A DNA stretch of 64,000 nt, from assembly GCA_949987565.1 (NCBI GenBank), contig OX465115.1, forward strand, positions 13,014,583 through 13,078,582. The letters run 5' to 3'. This DNA is from Luidia sarsii. Its lineage: Eukaryota; Echinodermata; Asteroidea; Paxillosida; Luidiidae. Every line of letters starts with the position of its first letter. The first letter of the stretch is position 1. The translations under genes and the position numbers were made by a program. This document shows, one piece after another, positions 57,214-64,000 of this stretch. A model generated the notes under the pieces. It was given only the letters and a program-made list of their open reading frames with translations, had not been told where the DNA came from and ran no database searches.

Positions 57214-58443
57214 TTACTCTGGCTCGATTTGCCGTCGCGCCGTGTCGGCAGCCTCTGTTTTAATCGTCACGGGTCTGCGCCGTGGATCACCCCCCCCCCC
57301 CTCCTCCTCCTCCTCTCCCGCCTCACTCTCGCCGGGCCTCCCGGACGACGACGACGACGCCGGCGCCGGCGCCTCGCTGACGGTGAGGTCGCCGCCCGAC
57401 GCGCCGGGCCGGCCGGCCCTTCCCCGACCGGCCCCCGCTCCGGCGGTGCTGCTGTTGCCGAGGCTGAGTAGGTACGACCTGGTCCGGGTCCACCTCAGCG
57501 GCTTGCAGCAGAGGAGGTGGAGGCCGACGAGGAGGAGGACCAGGGCGGTGCCCACCACGATGCCGGCAATGTCCGAGCCCGTCAAGCCGCCGCCGCCGCC
57601 GCCTCCGTCACCGCCGTCCCCGCCGGGGATCACCTCCAAGGGACCGATCCTGCAGGAGGTCGATCCCGCCGGGACGCTGAGGACAGCGGAGCAGGTGTAC
57701 ACGGACCCGTTATCGGCTGCGGCCGCCGGTCGTGCGAGCCCGAACCTCCCGCCTGAGGCCGTCACCTCGCTCCAGGCGGCGGGCGACGCGGCCCCGTCAT
57801 CGGACGGGTCAGCGGGCGAGGCGGAGGTGACGCCGAGTGAGACCGCTCCTGCCGGGGAGAGGCAGGACAGCGTGTCTCCGGCCGGTACCCGCACTGCGCC
57901 GGCCCGACCGTCCGGGCTGCAGGCCGGGAAGGCCGCGGCCGGGAAGGCCTGCAGGGCGACCGACGAGCTGAGCGTGCCGTTGTCGCTCGAGGTCACCTCA
58001 CAGATATAGGTCCCCCGGTCGGACTCCCGGATCGACGAGATGGTGACCTCCCGGGAGTAGAGGAGAGGGACCGAGGCCGGGTCGAGGAGCCGGACGGGAC
58101 GGGGCGAGATCCGACCGTCCCGCGACGGCACGAGTCCGCCGGAATCGACCAGGGTCAGCGCGGGTCCGACGGCGGCGTTTATAGTCCGCTTCAGAAGCCG
58201 GACGGCGACGGGGCGGACGCCGGCGATCCGACAGTCTAAGGTGACCGCGTCGCCCAGCCGCGGCTGGTCCGTCGCCTCCGGGGTGGCGGTCAGCGACACC
58301 GCGACTGCGGTGGCGGCGGCGGCTGCTGCCTCGGGCGACGGCCGTTGACCGACGACGGGCGCCGGGCACCGGACTGCGAGCAGGGCGAGCAGGCAGCAAC
58401 AGCGAGCCGGGAGTCCGCCCTTGCTGGATCCGCTGTTAGCCAT
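57214..58443 (-). CDS. Intronless two-Ig transmembrane receptor-like protein, divergent first domain
   Basis: 409 codons from the ATG at 58441-58443, which has a strong CCGCCATGG context; the open frame upstream starts only with GTG. Signal peptide about 1-32. Ig domain 1 has Cys71 and Cys148 in DRGTYIC, but the usual core Trp is replaced (VRLLK). Domain 2: FPACSPDGR (Cys175), Cys194, Cys251 in YTC, and SCRIGPLEV (Cys264). A Gly/Asp linker (273-286) replaces the Ser/Thr stalk. Membrane segment about 292-312. The long tail has Gly/Arg-, Ser- and Glu-rich stretches. Coding GC content is very high, and low-complexity Ala and Gly runs suggest slippage. Function unknown. Confidence 0.84.
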   Translation of the reverse strand: MANSGSSKGGLPARCCCLLALLAVRCPAPVVGQRPSPEAAAAAATAVAVSLTATPEATDQPRLGDAVTLDCRIAGVRPVAVRLLKRTINAAVGPALTLVDSGGLVPSRDGRISPRPVRLLDPASVPLLYSREVTISSIRESDRGTYICEVTSSDNGTLSSSVALQAFPAAAFPACSPDGRAGAVRVPAGDTLSCLSPAGAVSLGVTSASPADPSDDGAASPAAWSEVTASGGRFGLARPAAAADNGSVYTCSAVLSVPAGSTSCRIGPLEVIPGGDGGDGGGGGGGLTGSDIAGIVVGTALVLLLVGLHLLCCKPLRWTRTRSYLLSLGNSSTAGAGAGRGRAGRPGASGGDLTVSEAPAPASSSSSGRPGESEAGEEEEEGGGGDPRRRPVTIKTEAADTARRQIEPE

Positions 58444-58522
58444 GGCGGAAGAGACCACGGGTGACAGTGGGTATATCCGCGGTGGGTGGCTTCACGACAC
58501 ACGGCACAGTATGAGCAGACAC

Positions 58523-58530
58523 CTTTTAAA
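58523..58530 (-). promoter_or_regulatory. TATA-like box of the Ig gene at 57214-58443
   Basis: TTTAAAAG on the minus strand, about 80 nt upstream of the ATG. Identical to the octamer upstream of the Ig gene at 16847-18052. Confidence 0.4.
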
Positions 58531-58649
58531 CCGTGGAGCAATGCCTCACAGACCATCTATGCCTCATAACCATCGTTGTTTGACGATGGTAGCAACAAAT
58601 GGTAGCATTATTGGTCTACAACGCCAAACCCATGCACCCAACTGATAGA

Positions 58650-58985
58650 TGGCGACGGTGAAATTCAATCAAAAAACCAGACCGATTTCGCACGACTTCA
58701 TTTTACCCAGCGTGTATTACAGCGTTGCTCTGCATTGGTGTGTTGTTGTTGCCAGATTATTGCCGTAAAAAATCCACAGCACCATTCAGGCTCTTACCAA
58801 AATGACCCTGGACATTATCCGTGTCGACCTTTCATTCACACGCTTCGCTGCGCACATTTTTTTTTACCTTTGTGACGTTGTGGTTCATGTTACTGTGTAG
58901 CGCGGCTTGGATAGGAAGCGGGTATACACGCGTCGAAAGCGTTATGTTGTACAGGAGTACACTGTCACGATCCGCCCTGTATACA
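58650..58985. other. Intergenic, no feature seen
   Basis: No coding or repeat signal beyond short A/T runs. Confidence 0.5.
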
Positions 58986-58990
58986 TAAAT

Positions 58991-59453
58991 GTGACCCGGC
59001 ACAGCATAATGAGGATTAACCCCACTTTTAAGATTTTGAGGTTTTCTAATGATGTGAAAGAGTATATCATTAGCTTTCAAATTATATCAAAATATGTTAT
59101 CCTCTAATACTTAAAATTTCACAAAAATACAAAAAGGGGACTTTGCTCGTTCGTTTGGTACCAGACACAATATAGCAGCGCCAGTCTAACTCCTCGAAAA
59201 CGGCCATTCAAAAAGGCAGGAACTTTACATTTTCATGAAAACAGTGCACAAACACTCCTCCGAAATTATCGGTTTTTTAACATTTAGAGACGGGTTTCGG
59301 AAAAATCCTTTGGACATAATATCCTCCAATACATTAACTTTCCGAAAATACAAAAAAACAAAATTATTATTTTTTTTTTCGAATTGACTTCAGGCGTTGT
59401 TTACTCAAAAGGTGTTTTGGTGGGATATTCCTCATGTCGTTGTGCCGGGTCAC
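58991..59453. mobile_element. GTGACCCGG-type MITE
   Basis: About 463 bp with both inverted ends; AAAT on both sides. Confidence 0.9.
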
Positions 59454-59694
59454 AAATGGTATTCCCACATCACACGGCATATAACTCCGTTACTCTCTGT
59501 TATGTCTGCGAAGTATCACATCTCACTGTACGTCTAACGTGTGGAGAGGCTGACGGTTTCATACTGCAGGAACTTTATTAAAGCTAGGATGGAAACTTCA
59601 CGCCCTCTGAATTTCGTTTCGTTTTGTTTTGTCAAAATATCACCTGCTCAAACTGATCGCGATAACGATCGAGCTGCTGGGTTATGTCCAATTA

Positions 59695-60445
59695 ATATTA
59701 CAGGCTTCCTACAACATTGGACAAATCGGGAAACATCGAGGTCCACAGTTTTCCTTCGAATTTACACAGCTTGTAGATGGTCGTGATATAATCCTCATGC
59801 TTAGTTTAGTTTAGTTTAGTTTAGTTTATTTCTTTTCCACAGCATCAACCAACAGAGCACATATCACAGAATGTACATCACAAAGAATAAATAGGCAAAA
59901 CTAATAGGGAAAGGACTGGCACATTAAGTGATAACTTAATATGAATAAACATGAATGTGATACTGCAGAGGGACCCATTAAGAAGCACAGCTTTTATGTG
60001 TTGGGCCCCATTGCAACACTTGCACTGAGCCGGAAAAGGAATGCTCATGCTAATTTAGACCGTAAACGGTAGGGAGAGGGCTCAATGCAAGTGAAGCAAT
60101 CAATCAATAGAACACAAATCCTTAGTATTAACACAAAACACAAAACACAAAACTATACATAAGGACTAATTAGATTAATTATACACTTAGCAGAGAAAAC
60201 AAAGACGGATTTGTTGAAACTTACGGTCTGGGATGCTGTACTTTTCTTGAACTCTTCACTCTAACATCGATAAATAGTTATTTTTCACTCGCGAGTAATA
60301 AACTATTTCTTACACTGCAGGCCGGCGCGGTAAACCGTGACGGGTTTTTGTCTTTTTCTACTTTTTCAGATTACCATTTGAGCTAAAACATTCGCAGGAT
60401 TTTTTTTTTTTTGAATGCTTAATGGTTTAACACGCAAACTTTAAG
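59695..60445. mobile_element. TTAA-type MITE split by an insertion
   Basis: CTACAACATTGGACAAATCG, CATCGAGGTCCACAG and GATGGTCGTGATATAATCC match the left part of the element at 34642. The right part resumes at about 60222 with GGTCTGGGATGCTGTACTT. Between them (about 59800-60220) is a (TTTAG)n run and about 400 bp unrelated to this family. Confidence 0.75.
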
Positions 60446-60489
60446 GCTAAGTGCCAAGCAGCGTTGACCATTTGAGAGGGTCGCAAGCC

Positions 60490-60715
60490 AATGGCTGGAT
60501 AGCTTAGAAGTTACGCGTGCAGGGGTGGATTTCACAAAGCCTTACAATGCATCGTAACCCAACTTACGATGGATAGCCCATCGTAAGTTATGATAGGCCG
60601 TACGGTGTCTGTACATCGCTCATCGTCTTGCGATTGATCGTAAGTTATGATGGGTTTGCTGAAATCGACTCCTGGTACGAAAAGCCAGAGGTCTCGGGTA
60701 CGCGTCCAGGTCAAG
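60490..60715 (+). mobile_element. tRNA-like SINE interrupted by a small MITE
   Basis: GGCTGGATAGCTTAGAAGTT at 60493 looks like a D-arm. The matching CTGGTACGAAAAGCCAGAGG and GGTACGCGTCCAGGTC appear at 60670-60713, after an insert with ends GTGGATTTCACAAAGC and GCTGAAATCGAC (60524-60668). The insert is also found at 46771-46922. Confidence 0.7.
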
Positions 60716-60919
60716 TTTTACTCTTTTTTTTACTTTTGCAAAGAAAACTTTATTCCGAATTCAGGAGGGATACAAAGCAAATACGGGAAAATATACAAAG
60801 TGGGATAATTGCACTTAAAAGAAAAGAAGATTCATGAAAAGAAAACCTTGAGAATTTATAGACATGTTGCATTATTTTGTATAAACGGTTACTGTCGGTT
60901 TTCCTTTATTAATTTGCCT

Positions 60920-61395
60920 TTTTTTTTTTTTTTTTTTTTTTTTAGATATGTATTTTTTTCTTAATTTGATCAAGTACTACATTCAATAACGGTTCTTCAG
61001 GACTGGATTTTGCCGTTCACAAATTAGACTGGGCATCAAGGTGCCTCCTTTGTCGAGACCCGAAAGGTCTTCATCAAGATTACGATCTGTAAAATCTCAC
61101 CAGCTGTAAGAGTACGAACAAGAAACGTCTTAGAAGACATCTCGAGTGGGTGGTGGCGGTGGCGGTGGTGGTGGGGGTGGTGGCGGGGTATACAGAATTG
61201 GATTATGAGGATTTTGATTTTTTTTTCAGACATGCTGCCTCGGGCAAGTACTTGCAATTCTTCATATCCGTAAATTAGCTGCCCTTCGATACAGAGTTGA
61301 ACCGTGGCCCGAGGGATTGGGGTTGACGGTGTCAGGAAAGAGCGCTGGCGGATTACTGGGTGAGCTAAATCAATTGTTTGATGGTCACGCGCTAG
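60920..61395. other. Intergenic with poly-T and GGTGGC runs
   Basis: Poly-T at 60920-60944 and (GGTGGC)-like repeats at 61146-61186. No gene. Confidence 0.5.
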
Positions 61396-61522
61396 TCCTT
61401 TAAAGGGATAGCACAACATTGGTCGAGATCAAAGAATAGCAGACATATATACGTTGTCTGATCCAACATGCATGAAAATGGTGTTTTGTTTGGCACATAA
61501 GGCTTTACCCGAATTCCTATAT

Positions 61523-61774
61523 GTGACCCGGCACAACGACATGAGGAATATCCCACCAAAACACTTTTTGAGTAAACAACTTCTGAATTTAAAGTATCTT
61601 CACAATTCGATAACAAATACATTTTCTTTTCTTTTTTATTTTCGGAAATTTTCAGTATTAGAGGATATTATATTTTGATATGATTTGAAAGCTAATGGTA
61701 TACTCTTTCACGTCATTAGAAAACCTCAAAATCTCAAAAGTGGGGTTATTCCTCATTATGCTGTGCCGGGTCAC
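61523..61774. mobile_element. GTGACCCGG-type MITE, shortened
   Basis: About 252 bp with both ends; ATAT on both sides. Confidence 0.9.
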
Positions 61775-61881
61775 ATATTACGTAACCTACCTAAGAGCGG
61801 TATATAACCTGACAATAGTAAGGCCGGTTGGGTGACTGTTTCCAAGCTAGAGAAAAAAAGAGTCGGGCCTCCTATCTGCAG

Positions 61882-62014
61882 AGCAACAGAAGGGCGTGAA
61901 AAACGCTGAAGAAGAAGCCACCAAGGACCTGAAGAACCGTAAGCGCAAGAGAAGAGACACCACCCAGTATGGCTCTGGCACTACATGCTACTGCAGATCG
62001 TCGCCTTTTTCGAG
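61882..62014 (+). CDS. Possible orphan exon or transposon coding fragment
   Basis: An acceptor-like CCTCCTATCTGCAG precedes and CGAG|GTACAC follows. The third frame is open for about 44 codons with a coding-like G/C third-base bias (AAG, AAC, GAC, CTG, GCC, ACC). The peptide is charged (NAEEEATKDLKNRKRKRR) and ends with a Cys-x-Cys segment (TTCYCRSSPF). No family is recognised and no partner exon was found, so it may be a decayed or transposon-borne piece. Confidence 0.2.
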
Positions 62015-62636
62015 GTACACACAATTTACTTAGTTTTTTTCAACATGCATCATCGTGCATGTAACCTAACGTCCCATGCTGTCTGAATACAATATTATTT
62101 CTCAAGAATATCAAACAACTTGAACACTTGATTTGTTTGTTGTCCTGGCGTATAAAACCAAACTGTTTTTCATGCGTATGAGCGCAGCGAAGTAGCATGA
62201 AATAGCACACCTGTGGAAATGTCAGCTCAATCCGCCAACCGAGTCTCGAGAAAATCGTGAAAACCGCTTCATTTGTTTCGCGAAAATGCAGCATTCAACG
62301 AATTGTTCCGAAAGAAATACCCGTTTACATCTAGGTGTGAGACGTAAACGATTTCTTTACTCTTAAAAAAAATACAGCATTTTACGCAGAAATATTTCAG
62401 TGCAAGGTTTATACTATAGCCATCTTCAAACGGTATAAGTTTCAAAGACATGTTAATCTGTGAACATTTCTGTTTTTCGATCTTACCAATGTAGGGGTTT
62501 TAAAGGTACGGTCTGCGCTGTGCTATTTGAAAAAAAGAAAGAAATGACCAACCTAAATCCAAGGGCAGGTAACCTTTAGGCCTATGGGAAGTAGGTGATA
62601 TCTAGAAGAGAAGAATCGGACGTGAGAAAATAAAAT

Positions 62637-63091
62637 GTGACCCGGCACAGCGACATAAGGAATATCCCACCAAAACACTTTTCGAGTAAACAACGCCTGA
62701 AGTCAATTCGATAAAAAAAAAATCAATTTTTGTTTTTTTGTATTTTCGGAAAGTTAATGTATTGGAGGATATTATGTCCAAAGGATTTTTCCGAAATCCG
62801 TCTCTAAATGTTAAAAAACGATGATTTCGGGGAGTGTTTGTGTACTGTTTTCATGAAAATGTAAAGTTCCTGCCTTTTTGAATGGCCGCTTTCAAGGAGT
62901 TAGAATGGCGCTGCTATATTGTGTCTGGTACCAAACGAACGAGCGAAGTCCCCTTGTACTATTTGCAACAAAGTTCACACGAAAATCATTTTGATATCAT
63001 TTGAAAGGTAATGGTATACTCTTTCACATCATTAGAAAATCTCAAAATCTCAAGAGTGGGGGTTATTCCTCATTATGCTGTGCCGAGTCAC
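62637..63091. mobile_element. GTGACCCGG-type MITE
   Basis: About 455 bp with both ends (right end GTGCCGAGTCAC has one change). Flanks AAAT and AAAC. Confidence 0.9.
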
Positions 63092-63334
63092 AAACAGTTT
63101 TTTGGTGGAAAAAACCCTTCTCCTTGTTTTACTTTTTCGCGAACGGCAGAACTATTCAAAGCCACCAAGCGTTTGGAGAGAAGTGTCTGGCGACGGAGTT
63201 GGCGCCACCTCGTCTTCCGTCTTCACGTCTAGACAGACCACCATACACACTTGGCCTGTGTCTCTTCACAACAGACTCGTGAATATCGGGCTCCTCGTAT
63301 ATCCGACTACTCGCGTTTACCTCGGTGTGTCTCC

Positions 63335-64000
63335 CTGCCTCTACCCTTTCTTCATCTGTGTTTATCTCTCCCTAACATCTCCTTTTCACTCTCTTCCATT
63401 CTCGCATTTTTCTTTATCTCCCTCTCTCTTTCCCCCTTACCTCTCATTCTTCATCTCTGTTCCGCTCTGTCTCTCCCTCTCTTTCTCCCTCTCTTTCTCC
63501 CTCCCCTTCCCTCTTTCTTTTCCTGTGTGTCTCTCTCCGTCTCTCGTTGTCTCTCTTTTCCCCTTTTCTCTGCGACTGTCTCTCTATAACTGTCTCTAAC
63601 TCTGACTCAATCACTCTTCTCTCTCTCCCCTTTCTCTCTTCCCCTCTTTCTCTCCCTCTCTCCCTCTCCCCCCCCCTCTCTCTCCCTCTCTCTCCCCGCT
63701 CTACCCCCCTCTCTCTATTTCCCTCTCTCTCCCTGTCTATCCATCCCCTTTCTCTCTCTCTCCTCCTCTCTCCTCTCTTTCTTTCCTCTCCCTCTCTCCT
63801 CTCCCTTTACCATTCTTTCAACTCTCTCCCTCTCTCCCCCTCTCTCTCCATCTCTCTCTCCCCTCTCTCTCCCCTCTCTTCCTCCCTCTCCCTCTTCCCA
63901 CCCTCTCTCCCTCTCCACTCCCCCATCTCTCCGTTATCTCCCAATTCTCTCCCTCTCTCTCCCTCTCTCCTCTCCCTCCCACTCATCCCCTCCCTCTCCC
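63335..64000. repeat. CT-rich pyrimidine tract running off the window
   Basis: Dense TCTCTC, CCCTCT and TTTCTC words to the end of the window. Frames within it are artefacts. Confidence 0.95.

Larger units (their letters stand above)
61398..62502. mobile_element. TTAA-type element with ~700-bp insertion
   Basis: The left end at TTAA (about 61398) with GCACAACATTGGTCGAGATC and GATCCAACATGCATGAAA matches the inverted right end of the element at 5339-5691. The body resumes at about 62190 (GCATGAAATAGCACACCTGT, GAGTCTCGAGAAAATCGTGA) and ends near CCAATGTAGGGGT and TTAA. The insert carries a MITE (61523-61774) and the candidate exon at 61882-62014. Confidence 0.65.

Overview
This is animal nuclear DNA: AT-rich, crowded with tandem repeats, miniature transposons and tRNA-derived elements, with widely spaced genes. 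I infer a marine invertebrate deuterostome, most likely an echinoderm, with hemichordate or lancelet as alternatives. The basis is a spliced apextrin-type (ApeC) gene, the many TAGGCCTA-containing words, and repeat ends of the type GGGCCCAATTTCATGGAG that I associate with such genomes. No species can be fixed from the sequence alone.

The main content is a cluster of intronless genes, all on the minus strand, at 8100-12266, 16847-18052, 36559-37650, 48977-50254, 54641-55696 and 57214-58443, plus a deleted copy at 45055-45481. Each encodes, in one uninterrupted frame, a signal peptide, a V-like Ig domain, a second Ig-like domain with an extra cysteine pair (PxC[ST/A]PxGP at its start, SCxIGPxxV at its end), a stalk, one transmembrane segment and a cytoplasmic tail. 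Ectodomain cysteine spacing is strongly kept. Stalk length runs from about 25 to over 1000 residues and the tails are mostly unrelated. The gene at 8100-12266 has a mucin-like stalk of 216-bp tandem repeats. The gene at 48977-50254 and the pseudogene lie in two neighbouring copies of a roughly 3-4.7 kb tandem segmental duplication (43084-50905).

On the plus strand, between the second and third receptor genes, is a three-exon gene (23889-26085) for a secreted protein of about 279 residues with an ApeC domain, a family linked in sea urchin and lancelet to bacterial recognition. Receptor-like Ig proteins and an ApeC effector in one neighbourhood suggest an immune or self/non-self recognition locus. 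That functional reading is inference.

The rest is repeats. At least three miniature inverted-repeat transposon families are present: GTGACCCGGCACAGC ends with 4-bp A/T target duplications (9 copies), AGGCCC...ACAACATTGG ends at TTAA sites, and GGGCCAATTTCATGGAG ends. There are also foldback elements, tRNA-Ser-like and other tRNA-like SINEs, a LINE reverse transcriptase relic, a 17-bp minisatellite with a CAGCTG box in most units, a ~195-bp satellite, a 1.1-kb CTCGGG/CTCGGA array with higher-order structure, and long polypyrimidine tracts.
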